In this document: positions 1 through 8,961 of the stretch, piece after piece
How positions within the stretch are numbered: position 1 is the first letter of the stretch
How the letters are laid out: every line of letters starts with the position of its first letter
Assembly: GCA_937976315.1 (NCBI GenBank)
Contig: CALJRR010000032.1
Coordinates: 1 to 36,089 of the forward strand
Direction: 5' to 3'
DNA length: 36,089 bases
Source of the DNA: an uncultured Candidatus Saccharibacteria bacterium
Lineage (GTDB): Bacteria > Patescibacteriota > Saccharimonadia > Saccharimonadales > Saccharimonadaceae
Notes under the pieces: model-generated
The model's database searches: none
Seen by the model: the letters and a program-made list of their open reading frames with translations, nothing else
What the model was told of the DNA's origin: nothing
Position numbers and translations under genes: made by a program

Positions 1-534
1 GGAGTAAAAATTACTGATCCTCATGTGAACTTGAACGCGTTGCGTCAAAATATTGGCATGGTTTTTCAGCAATTTAATCTGTTTCCGAATTTGAGCGTGA
101 TTGAAAATATTAAATTGGCTCCGAAAAAACTGCGTAAATTTTCAGATCAAAAAGCGACAAAATTGGCGCGAAGCTTATTGGACGATGTTGGACTATTGGA
201 TAAAGCGGACGCTTCGCCGAATAGTTTGTCTGGCGGTCAAAAACAGCGAGTAGCAATTGCGCGGGCGCTAGCGATGGAGCCGAAAATCATGCTTTTTGAT
301 GAGCCGACTTCAGCGCTAGATCCAGAGATGATTGGCGAAGTTCTGGACGTGATCAGGAAAGTTGCCAAAAAGGGAATGACGATGGTAATCGTTACGCACG
401 AAATGAAATTTGCCCGTGAAGTTGGGACGCGAATGATTTTCTTAGACAAGGGCGAGATTATCGAAAATGGCACGCCAGCTCAGGTAATGGATCACCCGAA
501 AACTGAACGTGCCAAAAAATTCTTCGCCAAATAG
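1..534 (+). CDS. Polar amino-acid ABC transporter ATP-binding protein (5' truncated)
   Basis: This is the ATPase subunit of an amino-acid importer of the GlnQ/HisP type, which hydrolyses ATP on the cytoplasmic side of a permease. The reading frame is open to the first base of the window, so the true start and the Walker A motif lie upstream; the GTG at 25 is only an internal codon. Visible motifs are the Q-loop (MVFQQFNLF), the signature LSGGQKQR, the Walker B with catalytic glutamate (MLFDEPTSALD) and the switch histidine (VIVTHEM). About 177 codons remain of a family that usually has about 240. The permease and binding-protein genes are not in the window and presumably lie upstream. The family assignment is secure; the substrate cannot be read from this fragment. 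Confidence 0.9.
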   Translation, partial: GVKITDPHVNLNALRQNIGMVFQQFNLFPNLSVIENIKLAPKKLRKFSDQKATKLARSLLDDVGLLDKADASPNSLSGGQKQRVAIARALAMEPKIMLFDEPTSALDPEMIGEVLDVIRKVAKKGMTMVIVTHEMKFAREVGTRMIFLDKGEIIENGTPAQVMDHPKTERAKKFFAK

Positions 535-548
535 CCCGAGTGACCTCG

Positions 549-1016
549 CTATAATTCGCTTAGAACTAGAACTTCTGTCAATTTATTAACCAGCTGGTCC
601 AGGTCAACCTCTGTCAAATAGCTTGGTAGAATCCGCGTCGTTTTTGGATCAACAAAGCCGCATTCCGCTACTTCCTCGACGCCGTGCGATGTTTGTTCCA
701 GGTCAATCTGCTGGTAATCTTGCCAGTTGGTGATGAGGAAGAAAAATTCCAATTGTTCATTCGGGCCGTGTGCTGATTGTTCGCCTGATTCGGCAAATTG
801 TTGTATAAATAACAACTTGCCAATTTCTGGTTTGACGCCAGTTTCTTCAATCATTTCTCGACGCAAGCCGTCCAGCAAGCCTTCGCCCATTTCTAAACCA
901 CCGCCCGGTGTACACCAAAAATCACTACCTTTACCGGTGTTTGCGGTTAATTTTTGGCAGAAAATTTCGCCCTTATTGTTGATGATAATTCCGCGTACGT
1001 TTACTCTTCGTCGCAT
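549..1016 (-). CDS. Nudix hydrolase
   Basis: A Nudix-family pyrophosphohydrolase of 155 residues, cleaving a nucleoside diphosphate linked to another moiety. The Nudix box is intact: a glycine-rich GGGLEMGEG followed by REMIEETGV, matching GX5EX7REUXEEXGU, which binds the divalent metal. A start at 1052 is possible, but the ATG at 1016 is preceded by a strong AAAGGAGG four bases upstream and begins at the natural beta-strand (MRRRVNVRGII). I therefore use 1016. The gene converges on the ABC ATPase, with 14 bases between the stops. The substrate cannot be predicted; housecleaning of modified nucleotides or NUDT-like activity are equally possible. Confidence 0.88.
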   Translation of the reverse strand: MRRRVNVRGIIINNKGEIFCQKLTANTGKGSDFWCTPGGGLEMGEGLLDGLRREMIEETGVKPEIGKLLFIQQFAESGEQSAHGPNEQLEFFFLITNWQDYQQIDLEQTSHGVEEVAECGFVDPKTTRILPSYLTEVDLDQLVNKLTEVLVLSEL

Positions 1017-1081
1017 AAAACCTCCTTTGATTGCTAATAGCCAGAGGTTCAATTAAGCTGAACGTACGCCCAATAATTTCA

Positions 1082-1158
1082 TGGTCGGGGTGACTGGATT
1101 TGAACCAGCGACCTCACCGTCCCGAACGGTGCGCGCTACCGAGCTGCGCCACACCCCG
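1082..1158 (-). tRNA. tRNA-Pro (anticodon CGG)
   Basis: On the minus strand the sequence folds as a standard cloverleaf: a 7-bp acceptor (CGGGGTG with CACCCCG), discriminator A73 and an encoded CCA. The D-arm is GCGCAGCTCGGTAGCGC, and the anticodon stem CACCG/CGGTG encloses the loop TTCGGGA, giving anticodon CGG. The T-arm contains GGTTCAAATCC. It decodes the proline codon CCG. Confidence 0.95.
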
Positions 1159-1238
1159 ACGCTAAAAACAGTATAAAACTAACAGATATTTTTGTCCAAT
1201 TGTAATTATTAAAATGAAATCAACTAGTCCTAAAATGA

Positions 1239-1244
1239 TATAAT
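1239..1244 (+). promoter_or_regulatory. -10 box of the ABC exporter operon
   Basis: A perfect TATAAT lies 32 bases before the start of the first exporter gene. No good -35 box is visible at 16-18 bases. The predicted leader is about 25 bases and carries AAAGGA as ribosome-binding site, so this gene has a conventional leader, unlike many others in the window. Confidence 0.5.
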
Positions 1245-1276
1245 ATAAGATGGACTTAGAGCGTAAAGGACTATAA

Positions 1277-3037
1277 ATGAAACATATTTTGCGAATTTTT
1301 AGAGACTATTGGCTGCTGTTTATTATCTTGATTGGATTCACGTATGGCGTTGTGATGGCGAATTTGTGGCTGCCGGATAAAATGTCGGAAATTGTCAATA
1401 ACGGCATTATTAAACAAGATATGTCGGCGATTTGGAATAATGGCTTGATGATGATTTTGGTGACGGCGGCTGGTGGGTTTTGTTCAATTGTCGTGGGTTT
1501 TTTGGCGGCGCGAATTGCTACGGGAATGGCGCAAAAATTGCGATTGAAATTGTTTGAACGAATAGAAAGTTTTTCTTTGGCGGACTTTAATAAGTTTTCT
1601 ACGGCGTCGCTTATTACTCGCTCAACGAATGATATTCAGCAGATTCAAACAACGTCAATAATGCTGCTGAGACTGGCGTTAATGGCACCGATTATGGCAA
1701 TTGGCGGTCTGCAAAAAGCCATGAATAATGCGCCAGACCTGAGCTGGATTATCGCTTTGGCGGTGTTTGTTTTGTTTGTGGTGATTGCTACGCTATTTAC
1801 GATTGCCGTGCCTAGGTTTAAGAAATTGCAGACTTTGGTGGATAAACTTAATTTGGTGGCGCGGGAAAATTTGGTTGGACTGAAAGTTATTCGTGCGTTC
1901 CATAACGAGAAGATTGAGCAGAAAAAATTCCAAAAAGCTAACGTGGAATTGAACAAGATGAATTTATTTGTGAACCGTTTGATGATGTTGCTTGATCCGA
2001 TTATGACTTTAGTGATGAACTTTTCGAGTGTGGCAATTGTGTGGTTTGGTGCGCATTTGATAAGTGGTGGCAATTTGCAAATTGGTAATATGATGGCGTT
2101 TTTGGAATACGCGATGCAGGTGATAATCTCGTTCTTGTTGCTGTCAATGGTGTTTATTATGGTGCCGCGAGCCGCCGTATCAGTGCGTCGAGTCGGGGAA
2201 GTGTTGGGTACTTTGCCGTCAATTACTGACCCGAAGTCGCCGAAAAAATTACCAAAAGATGCCAAGGGAAAAATTGAATTTAAGGACGTTACATTTACTT
2301 ATCCTGACGCGGATTTGCCAGTGTTATCTGATATTAATTTCACGGCTGAGTCTGGTCAGACAACGGCGTTTATTGGCAGCACTGGCTCGGGAAAGTCGAC
2401 GCTGATAAATTTGATTCCTCGTTTTTACGATGTCTCGGCGGGGCAGATTTTATTAGACGGCGTTGATATTAGAAATCTGAAATTGGAAGATTTGTCTGGT
2501 CAAATTGGTTACGTGCCACAAAAAGGTGTGCTGTTTAGTGGAACGGTTGCTAGTAATATCAAATACGGCAATACTGAGGCTAGTGATAAGTTGGTTGAAA
2601 AAGCGGCCAAAATTGCCCAAGCGGAAGAATTTATTAGCGAGTTAAAAAATGGTTATAAAAGTGAAATCGCTCAGGGCGGCAGCAATGTTTCTGGTGGTCA
2701 GCGTCAGCGTCTGTCGATTGCGAGGGCTATTGCGGTTAAGCCGAATGTTTACATTTTTGACGATTCGTTTTCGGCGCTTGACTTCAAGACGGACGCGAAG
2801 TTACGGGCTGTGCTTGCAAAGGAAACTAAGAATAAAACTGTGTTAATTGTCGGTCAGCGAATTAATACGATTATGAATGCAGATAAGATTATCGTGCTTA
2901 ATGAGGGAAAAATTGTTGGTCAGGGAACGCATCAGGAATTGATGAAAGATTGTGAAGTTTATCAAGAAATTGCCGCTTCGCAACTCTCGGAAGACGATTT
3001 GCAGAAAATGTCTATTGCTGCGAAAGGAGTGTCGTAA
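1277..3037 (+). CDS. ABC exporter half-transporter, degenerate catalytic NBD
   Basis: A 586-residue fused membrane/ATPase half-transporter, first partner of a heterodimeric type IV ABC exporter (LmrC/BmrC/TM287-like). The N-terminal 300 or so residues hold six membrane segments. The NBD has Walker A (GSTGSGKST, near residue 366) and an intact signature (VSGGQRQR, near 470). The Walker B, however, ends in DDS rather than DEA, so the catalytic glutamate is Asp, and the switch histidine is Gln (IVGQRIN, near 525). That combination is the known hallmark of the degenerate-site subunit. The stop overlaps the next start by one base (TAATG), so the two are translationally coupled. Substrate unknown: drug, lipid and peptide export are all possible. 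Confidence 0.92.
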   Translation: MKHILRIFRDYWLLFIILIGFTYGVVMANLWLPDKMSEIVNNGIIKQDMSAIWNNGLMMILVTAAGGFCSIVVGFLAARIATGMAQKLRLKLFERIESFSLADFNKFSTASLITRSTNDIQQIQTTSIMLLRLALMAPIMAIGGLQKAMNNAPDLSWIIALAVFVLFVVIATLFTIAVPRFKKLQTLVDKLNLVARENLVGLKVIRAFHNEKIEQKKFQKANVELNKMNLFVNRLMMLLDPIMTLVMNFSSVAIVWFGAHLISGGNLQIGNMMAFLEYAMQVIISFLLLSMVFIMVPRAAVSVRRVGEVLGTLPSITDPKSPKKLPKDAKGKIEFKDVTFTYPDADLPVLSDINFTAESGQTTAFIGSTGSGKSTLINLIPRFYDVSAGQILLDGVDIRNLKLEDLSGQIGYVPQKGVLFSGTVASNIKYGNTEASDKLVEKAAKIAQAEEFISELKNGYKSEIAQGGSNVSGGQRQRLSIARAIAVKPNVYIFDDSFSALDFKTDAKLRAVLAKETKNKTVLIVGQRINTIMNADKIIVLNEGKIVGQGTHQELMKDCEVYQEIAASQLSEDDLQKMSIAAKGVS

Positions 3038-5031
3038 TGTCTAGGCAAACCACGAAAAAACGTCAGCAAGTACGAATGGGTGGCCCGATGGGCGGAATGG
3101 GCACTGGCGAAAAGGCTAAAGATTTCAAGGGAACGGTTAAGAAGCTAATTAAATATTTGTCGGATTTTCGATGGCAAATGTTGATGGTGTTGGTTTTTGC
3201 AATTGGGAGTACGATTTTTGCGATTGCCAGCCCGAAGATTTTAGGCGACGCGACGAATCAAATTGTTGATGATTATGCCAATATGAAAGCCTACGAGGCG
3301 ATCACTAGCAGATTGCCAAAAGGCGTTTCTTTACCGGCGGGAACTACTGGCGCGGATGTTTTGAGCCGATTGCCGAATAAGTCGGAGATTGAAAAACAGA
3401 TTCCGTCCAGTCAGCTTGAGTCGATTAAAAAGCTAGATCTTAGTCGGCGTCCAGAATTTCATTTTGACGCTATTTGGCGAATAATTATTTTGCTAGTTGG
3501 AATGTATGTGTTGAGTGCAATTTTTCGTTATATTCAAACGTGGATAATGACTCAGGTGACGCAAACCGTAACTTTCAGGATGCGACAACAATTGTCCGAA
3601 AAAATAAATCGCTTGCCGCTGAGTTATTTCGATAGGCAAACTTACGGCGAAGTTCTTAGTCGCATAACTAATGACGTCGATACGATTAGTCAAACGCTAA
3701 ATCAGAGTTTGTCGCAAATTATAACTTCAACGGTTACGGTGCTGGGAATTTTGGCGATGATGTTTTCGATTAGCTGGCAGATGTCGCTAGTTGCGCTACT
3801 GGTGCTTCCGCTGGCGGGTGGCGTGATTACGCTGATTGCAAAGAGCTCGCAAAAACAATTCTTACGCCAGCAAACGCAGCTTGGTGAACTCAACGGACAC
3901 ATTGAAGAAATGTATAGCGGACATCAAGTAATGCGCGTCTTTAATGGCCAGAAAAAATCGATTGCTAAGTTTTCTAAGATTAATAATCGGCTTCAGGAGA
4001 GCGCTTGGAAGGCTCAGTTCTTTTCTGGCTTGATTCACCCGATTATAAATTTTATCAGCAATATCGGCTACGTAGCCATGACAATTTTGGGCGGTTGGCT
4101 GGCGATTAATGGTCGGCTAAAAATCGGCGATATTCAGGCGTTTATTCAATACGTCGATCAGTTCAATCAGCCGCTGGTTCAGGTTGCTAATATTGCTAAT
4201 ATTTTGCAATCGACAGCTGCTGCCGCCGAGCGAGTATTCGAGTTTTTGGACGAGCCAGAAGAAGCGGTTGAATCGAATAACTTGGTGAAATTGTCTAACA
4301 TAAAAGGCGAAGTTGAATTTGATAATGTCGTCTTTGGATATAAGCCAGATCAAACAATCATCAAAGGTTTGTCGGCGCACATTAAACCAGGTCAGCGCGT
4401 AGCGATTGTCGGTCCAACTGGCGCCGGTAAAACGACGCTGGTTAATTTGTTGATGAGATTTTATGAGATTAATAGCGGTTCGATTAAAATTGACGGCGTG
4501 GATATTCGTAGAATGAAACGTAGCGATGTGCGTCAAATGTTTGGCATGGTGCTGCAGGATACGTGGCTGTTTAATGGCACGATTCGTCAGAATTTGATGT
4601 ATGGCAATCCAAAAGCTACCGAGGAAGAGATGATAAAAACCGCCAAAGAGGCGCATGTTGATCATTTTGTGCGGTCACTACCGGGCGGATATGATATGGT
4701 TCTTGGTGAGGAGGCTGCTAACATTTCCCAGGGAGAAAAGCAGCTGCTGACAATTGCCAGGGCGATGTTAGAGAAGGCGCCGATGCTGATTTTGGACGAG
4801 GCAACAAGCTCGGTTGATACGCGCACCGAAGTTCTTATCCAAAAAGCCATGGAGAAGTTGATGCAGGGAAAAACTAGTTTCGTCATTGCCCATCGGCTGA
4901 GCACCATTCGCGACGCTGATCTGATCTTGGTCGTCCGTGACGGCAACATCATCGAGCAAGGCAAGCACGACGAACTGCTGAAGCAGGGCGGCTTTTATGC
5001 TGAGCTTTATAATAGCCAGTTTGCTGAGTGA
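3037..5031 (+). CDS. ABC exporter half-transporter, catalytically competent NBD
   Basis: The second partner (664 residues) of the heterodimeric exporter. A glycine/methionine-rich N-terminal tail precedes six membrane segments, and a roughly 70-residue extracellular insertion follows the first segment, as in LmrD/YheH-type proteins. The NBD has a canonical Walker A (GPTGAGKTT, near 457), Walker B with catalytic Glu (LILDEATSSVD) and switch His (VIAHRLST). Its signature is the degenerate ISQGEKQ instead of LSGGQ. Paired with the upstream subunit, this gives one functional and one degenerate ATP site: the intact signature of the first faces the competent Walker B of the second. No clear terminator follows. 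Confidence 0.92.
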   Translation: MSRQTTKKRQQVRMGGPMGGMGTGEKAKDFKGTVKKLIKYLSDFRWQMLMVLVFAIGSTIFAIASPKILGDATNQIVDDYANMKAYEAITSRLPKGVSLPAGTTGADVLSRLPNKSEIEKQIPSSQLESIKKLDLSRRPEFHFDAIWRIIILLVGMYVLSAIFRYIQTWIMTQVTQTVTFRMRQQLSEKINRLPLSYFDRQTYGEVLSRITNDVDTISQTLNQSLSQIITSTVTVLGILAMMFSISWQMSLVALLVLPLAGGVITLIAKSSQKQFLRQQTQLGELNGHIEEMYSGHQVMRVFNGQKKSIAKFSKINNRLQESAWKAQFFSGLIHPIINFISNIGYVAMTILGGWLAINGRLKIGDIQAFIQYVDQFNQPLVQVANIANILQSTAAAAERVFEFLDEPEEAVESNNLVKLSNIKGEVEFDNVVFGYKPDQTIIKGLSAHIKPGQRVAIVGPTGAGKTTLVNLLMRFYEINSGSIKIDGVDIRRMKRSDVRQMFGMVLQDTWLFNGTIRQNLMYGNPKATEEEMIKTAKEAHVDHFVRSLPGGYDMVLGEEAANISQGEKQLLTIARAMLEKAPMLILDEATSSVDTRTEVLIQKAMEKLMQGKTSFVIAHRLSTIRDADLILVVRDGNIIEQGKHDELLKQGGFYAELYNSQFAE

Positions 5032-5129
5032 TTGGTGTTGATTGTGGCTGATAGGTTCGCTTTTGTCCGGCGAGCTCTTAATAACGTAACTGGGGTTGAA
5101 TATAAGGAATAACCGATAATATATGGTGA

Positions 5130-5135
5130 TATAAT
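5130..5135 (+). promoter_or_regulatory. -10 box upstream of the DUF4365 gene
   Basis: A TATAAT lies in the AT-rich gap 5032-5206, giving a leader of about 65 bases before the gene at 5207. A weak TAGGA ribosome-binding site sits 7 bases before the ATG. I see nothing else of note in the gap. Confidence 0.4.
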
Positions 5136-5206
5136 TCTATTAGTAGCTATAGGATAATTTGGGCGATTTATTATAAGAACAAGACTAGGGTACTATAGGA
5201 AAAATC

Positions 5207-6832
5207 ATGAAAAAAAGACCAAAACAACATGAAATAGGAGACGATGGTGTAACTCTATTTCAGGAGGCTCTTCGCAAGGCTAACAAGAACTCTAAATTAA
5301 CCGCAACGTTTAATGAGCAAATCAAGAATGATTATGGGGTCGACGGTGAGTTGCAGTTTTTTGAAGACGGAAGACATACCTGTAATGTATTTAAGGTACA
5401 AATAAAGTCCACGAAGTCGTTAAAGATTATCCATAATAACACGCAGATTAGTTTCAAATTAGACAATGATGAAATTAAGTTTTTATACGAATTAAACGTC
5501 CCCTCAGCTCTAATTGTTTGTAATACTACTGACGAGAAAGTGTTTTGGCATCCTATTTTACGTGACAAAACGTTTATAAAAGCAGCGGAGACCACTGGCG
5601 AGCAAAAAAAGACTACAACGCTTCATCTTTCTCTTGAAAATAAAATTATGGATGGAAGCCTGCAGAGTTTTTATAAATATTTTACAGACATGCAAAATGA
5701 AGGTCTTTTGCGTAAAAGTAGTCTCAATACTATGAGTCGCTCTATGGAGTTGATGAAGGCGCCTGGTCTTGATTTAACTACACGAGACAAAGAAAGTCCC
5801 CTCAGTCCTAACGCTATAATGTCTATAGAGACAGAGCGATATGCTTACGACTATTGTACAAATAAAAAATATGGAGAAGATGGGTTACTCTCAGCAAAAA
5901 CAAAACTTAAATTTGATACAAAATCAAAATCTCAGGTAAAGACGTATCAAAAATTGCAGAATATATTAGAAGGCAATATTGGCGAAGTATACATACCTGC
6001 TAAGAATATAGTATCTACCCACGCATACACAGGAATACCGATATGGGATAAAAGTTTTTCCGAGCTTAAACTTGTTGGTCTATCGATCTCAAATAAACCG
6101 ATAAAGAGATCGGTTAATATTTTTCTTAGTAATAAGAGATCCAAATTCATCATAAAGGCTGAAGAATATTTTAGTAATGGGATTGTTTATATAAATTCTA
6201 TTGATGCCAAAAAGCAGCCGTTTCGCTTTACGGCTGAGCTAAATATAGAAAGTGCCAATGCTCAATCTAAAATGCACATTGGCTTAAACTATAACTTTTT
6301 CAAAAACTATGAAAGCATAATCCGCTATCTTGATTTTTTGTTAATGAACGATAGTATTACATTCGGTGGGTTTGCTCCAGATACAGGTGAGGAAATGAAG
6401 ATAGCAACAATAAGTCTACCACAAAACGTTGAAGATGGTCTAGAATACATGTATCATATTTGCCGTAGTTTTGTTGATATTCAAGAAAAGTATAATCTGG
6501 TCATACCATATAAAGAACTTAATACAATACAGGCGAAAGACGAGTACGAAATTAACAAAGTTATAAAACTGTTTGAGCTTGAGAGTGTACCTATTGACCG
6601 TGATATAACATTGACCATTACAATGAAAGAAGGCGCAAACATAGACAGACTGGTTGAAGGGTACCAGTTTAGGACATTAGTAGATGTTTGCATACCTTTG
6701 TTCGGTACAATATTATACACAGATAAGTTGAGGCAGGATATCAGTGGAGTTGTCTCTAAGATTACTAAACAAGGAGGGGGCCAATACAAAATTTTAGCAA
6801 AAGATGTCTCAATGAGACTTAAGAAAATTTAG
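5207..6832 (+). CDS. DUF4365-domain protein, PD-(D/E)XK-like N-terminus, possible defence gene
   Basis: A 541-residue protein whose first 130 or so residues match the DUF4365 pattern: an N-terminal HEIGDDGVTLFQEAL helix, then DYGVDGELQF, then FKVQIKST. The spaced D...E...QxK layout resembles PD-(D/E)XK nucleases. The remaining roughly 400 residues show no motif I recognise and no membrane segment. DUF4365 proteins often sit in accessory or defence islands, so a nuclease-based defence role is plausible but inferred. The gene is visibly more AT-rich than its neighbours (many ATA, AAT and TTA codons), stands alone with its own promoter, and separates the exporter from the PEBP gene. These are signs of recent acquisition. 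Confidence 0.7.
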   Translation: MKKRPKQHEIGDDGVTLFQEALRKANKNSKLTATFNEQIKNDYGVDGELQFFEDGRHTCNVFKVQIKSTKSLKIIHNNTQISFKLDNDEIKFLYELNVPSALIVCNTTDEKVFWHPILRDKTFIKAAETTGEQKKTTTLHLSLENKIMDGSLQSFYKYFTDMQNEGLLRKSSLNTMSRSMELMKAPGLDLTTRDKESPLSPNAIMSIETERYAYDYCTNKKYGEDGLLSAKTKLKFDTKSKSQVKTYQKLQNILEGNIGEVYIPAKNIVSTHAYTGIPIWDKSFSELKLVGLSISNKPIKRSVNIFLSNKRSKFIIKAEEYFSNGIVYINSIDAKKQPFRFTAELNIESANAQSKMHIGLNYNFFKNYESIIRYLDFLLMNDSITFGGFAPDTGEEMKIATISLPQNVEDGLEYMYHICRSFVDIQEKYNLVIPYKELNTIQAKDEYEINKVIKLFELESVPIDRDITLTITMKEGANIDRLVEGYQFRTLVDVCIPLFGTILYTDKLRQDISGVVSKITKQGGGQYKILAKDVSMRLKKI

Positions 6833-6976
6833 TTAACTATTTTACTGTGCTGGGTGTGTTAATCATAGGAATCAAAAGCAAGCTTACAGAATATAATTAA
6901 GTATGACGTTGTATCTGTATAATTGTTTAATATCCACCATGTCTCTACTGGATAGGATATTCGCAGAATAACTAAA

Positions 6977-7441
6977 TCATGAGTTCCGCCGCAAAATATC
7001 CAACACGCCAAACTTCCCGGTCAGCACGGCTTGGCTAATGATGTGCGGCGTGAGGGCGGCGATGAGTTCTTTTGGTTTGGTGCCGCTTGGTAAATCCAGT
7101 GTCGTGTCCAGCGCGTACACGTAAAATTGATAGCGGTGCGTGCCAAATGGCGGCTGCAGCCCGCCCCAGCCAGGAAGGCCCCGGCTGGTAATCCCCTCGA
7201 CGGCATCCGCGGGTAGTGACTCGCCAGTTATTTCAGTGGTTTTGCTTGGTAAATTCCAAACCGTCCAATGGTAAAATCCATCGCGCCCAGGCGCATCGGG
7301 GTCGTGGCAAATGATCACCAGGCTTTTGGTATTTGCTGGCACGTCGCTGATTTCGAGTGGCGGGCGTTGGTTGCCGCCAAGCTTGGCGTAAATTTTTGGT
7401 ATTTTAGCGTTTTCGGCGAACGCAGGGCTAGCAATTTTCAT
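6977..7441 (-). CDS. YbhB/YbcL-family (PEBP-like) protein
   Basis: A 154-residue bacterial phosphatidylethanolamine-binding-protein homologue (Raf kinase inhibitor-like, YbhB/YbcL). Conserved anion-pocket elements are present: DPDAPGRDGFYHWTVWN near residues 47-63, and GGLQPPFGTHRYQFYVYALD near 93-112. Length is typical. No signal peptide is seen, so it is probably cytoplasmic. The biochemical role of this family in bacteria is not settled. On the minus strand a TAAAAT -10 box (7453 to 7448) ends six bases before the ATG, so the mRNA is predicted to be leaderless. The GC-richer codon use contrasts with the AT-rich DUF4365 gene next to it. Confidence 0.9.
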   Translation of the reverse strand: MKIASPAFAENAKIPKIYAKLGGNQRPPLEISDVPANTKSLVIICHDPDAPGRDGFYHWTVWNLPSKTTEITGESLPADAVEGITSRGLPGWGGLQPPFGTHRYQFYVYALDTTLDLPSGTKPKELIAALTPHIISQAVLTGKFGVLDILRRNS

Positions 7442-7450
7442 ACTATGATT

Positions 7451-8184
7451 TTAGCATAGTGATATTTTTGTAGCTTTTGGCGTGTGCAAATCGAAATCAA
7501 TATCAGTTTTCTGGACAATTTCATAATAAGGCGGAATTGATGGGTTTTTCGGAAGTTCAATTATTTTTCCGTCATTAAATAATTGTCCTTGTCTGTAAAC
7601 ATTGTGAATAAACGGTACATTTGGTTTTGTTTTTCTCAGGCGATATAACGCTGATTCATGACGTATTTCACCATTTTTAATGACTTTAGGTTGCGTGTGC
7701 CATTGCCCATAATACATAATGTCGGTAGAGAATTGTCGATTTTGAGAATGTTTTTAGCTAGCTGCTCTTCTCGTTCTTGCGGGCTTGATGGTATGATGGC
7801 ATCCTCATCTAAATTGTCAAAAAATGTATCAATAAAAATAAGTTCTTTAAGCTGGTTTTGTTGTAAAAGAATTGCTATCGTCTTTATCATTTCAAGAGAT
7901 AAAATGCTCGAATCAAAAAGGTCTTCATCAACTAAGGAAAAATCGTAAGAGCCGGTCTTTACTGAATTGATGAAGTTGGATACGGCGGGGCTGGCCTCAA
8001 TAGCTAATCGTTTTACGCCAAGTTTTATAACTAGAGTGTAGATAATATCGGCATTTTCTTTTATGCCGTGAATTTCGCCATATACAATTATGTTTGATTT
8101 TCGCAATGTGGATTGAAACAGATTTAACCATCTTATGTCTAGTTGTTTCGGTAAAAATGTTTTGATAATATCGTGATTATTCAT
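7451..8184 (-). pseudogene. TraB/EreA/ChaN-like protein broken by a frameshift
   Basis: Two overlapping minus-strand frames make one protein. The upstream part (8184 to about 7702) has the motif IIVYGEIHG followed by a helix and LAIEAS, as in the haem-uptake Tiki-like/erythromycin-esterase superfamily. Near 7702 the frame runs on as nonsense (MGNGTRNL), while the shifted frame gives GQWHTQPKVIKNGE and continues to 7451. Adding one T restores MGNWHTQ, the expected second histidine motif. The homopolymer context is not slippery, so a one-base deletion or sequencing error is more likely than programmed frameshifting. Intact length would be about 244 residues. Both halves keep coding character, so the damage is recent or artefactual. 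Function unassigned. Confidence 0.65.
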
Positions 8185-8281
8185 AGGTGCTAATTGATAG
8201 TTTACTTCATAAAACCGTAAATATATAGAGCCGCGTCGTTGATAATTTGTCGATATTTGGCGAACTATTTATAATTAAGTC

Positions 8282-8914
8282 ATGAATATCACAGACCAAC
8301 TCCTCACTAAATACCCGATCATTTCTGACCAAGTCGACATAAAAGAACTTGGTGCGCTTTTAAGAGAGTTGGAAAAAACTTTACGCCGTGGCGCCACTGG
8401 AGATATTGTGGAGTTTGGCTGTTATGTTGGCACGACTAGTTTGTTTATTCGCCGACTATTGAATGCTTATGATTTTACGGGTGAGTTTCACGTTTACGAT
8501 TCGTTTGCGGGATTGCCAGAAAAAACCCAGAAGGATAATAGCACTGCGGGTGATCAATTTAAGGCTGGCGAGTTGTTAGCGCCGCGTAAGACATTTGTCC
8601 AGAATTTTAAGAAAGCGGGGCTGAAGCCGCCGATTATTCATAAAGGCTGGTTTTCCGATTTTACTTCTGATGACGTGCCGGAAAATATTATGTTTGCGTT
8701 TTTTGATGGCGATTTTTATGAGTCAATTGTCGATTCTTTTCGGGTTTGTGAAAGTAAGTTTAATGAAGACGTGATAATTGTTATTGATGATTATGCGAAT
8801 GAAGCTCTGCCAGGCGCTGCAAAAGCCACTGATGAATGGCTGAAGGTTAATCGACAATTCACGGTCAGGACTGAAGCTAGCTTGGCAATCATCTCCTCTT
8901 GCCCAAAAACATAA
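8282..8914 (+). CDS. TylF/MycF-like class I SAM methyltransferase
   Basis: A 210-residue protein with a class I Rossmann methyltransferase fold in the macrocin O-methyltransferase-like (TylF) family. The SAM-binding motif is IVEFGCYVGTTSLFIRR (near residues 42-58). The family-typical YDSFAGLPE follows, then FAFFDGDFYES, which includes likely metal or substrate-binding acidic residues, and VIIVIDDY. A perfect TATAAT at 8270-8275 ends six bases before the ATG and no ribosome-binding site is present, so translation is predicted to be leaderless. The acceptor is unknown; family members methylate sugars and related hydroxyls, so a surface glycan is one guess. The arc promoter lies at the end of this gene. 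Confidence 0.85.
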   Translation: MNITDQLLTKYPIISDQVDIKELGALLRELEKTLRRGATGDIVEFGCYVGTTSLFIRRLLNAYDFTGEFHVYDSFAGLPEKTQKDNSTAGDQFKAGELLAPRKTFVQNFKKAGLKPPIIHKGWFSDFTSDDVPENIMFAFFDGDFYESIVDSFRVCESKFNEDVIIVIDDYANEALPGAAKATDEWLKVNRQFTVRTEASLAIISSCPKT

Positions 8915-8926
8915 ACGTGTTACAAT
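8899..8926 (+). promoter_or_regulatory. Predicted promoter of the arc operon
   Basis: TTGCCC (8899-8904) and TACAAT (8921-8926) are separated by 16 bases, overlapping the end of the upstream methyltransferase gene. The start would be near 8933, giving a leader of about 28 bases that carries a strong GGGGAGGG ribosome-binding site. I see no clear ArgR-type palindrome and no regulator gene beside it. Confidence 0.5.
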
Positions 8927-8961
8927 TAAAACATCACTAATATAAACAGGGGAGGGTTGTG

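Noticed and set aside
25..534. Treating the GTG at 25 as the start of a complete short ABC ATPase
   Set aside because: The frame is open to base 1 and Walker A is missing, so the gene is cut by the window edge.
7690..7715. Programmed ribosomal frameshifting in the TraB/EreA-like gene
   Set aside because: No slippery heptamer, stop codon or stimulatory hairpin is seen at the junction; mutation or sequencing error explains it more simply.
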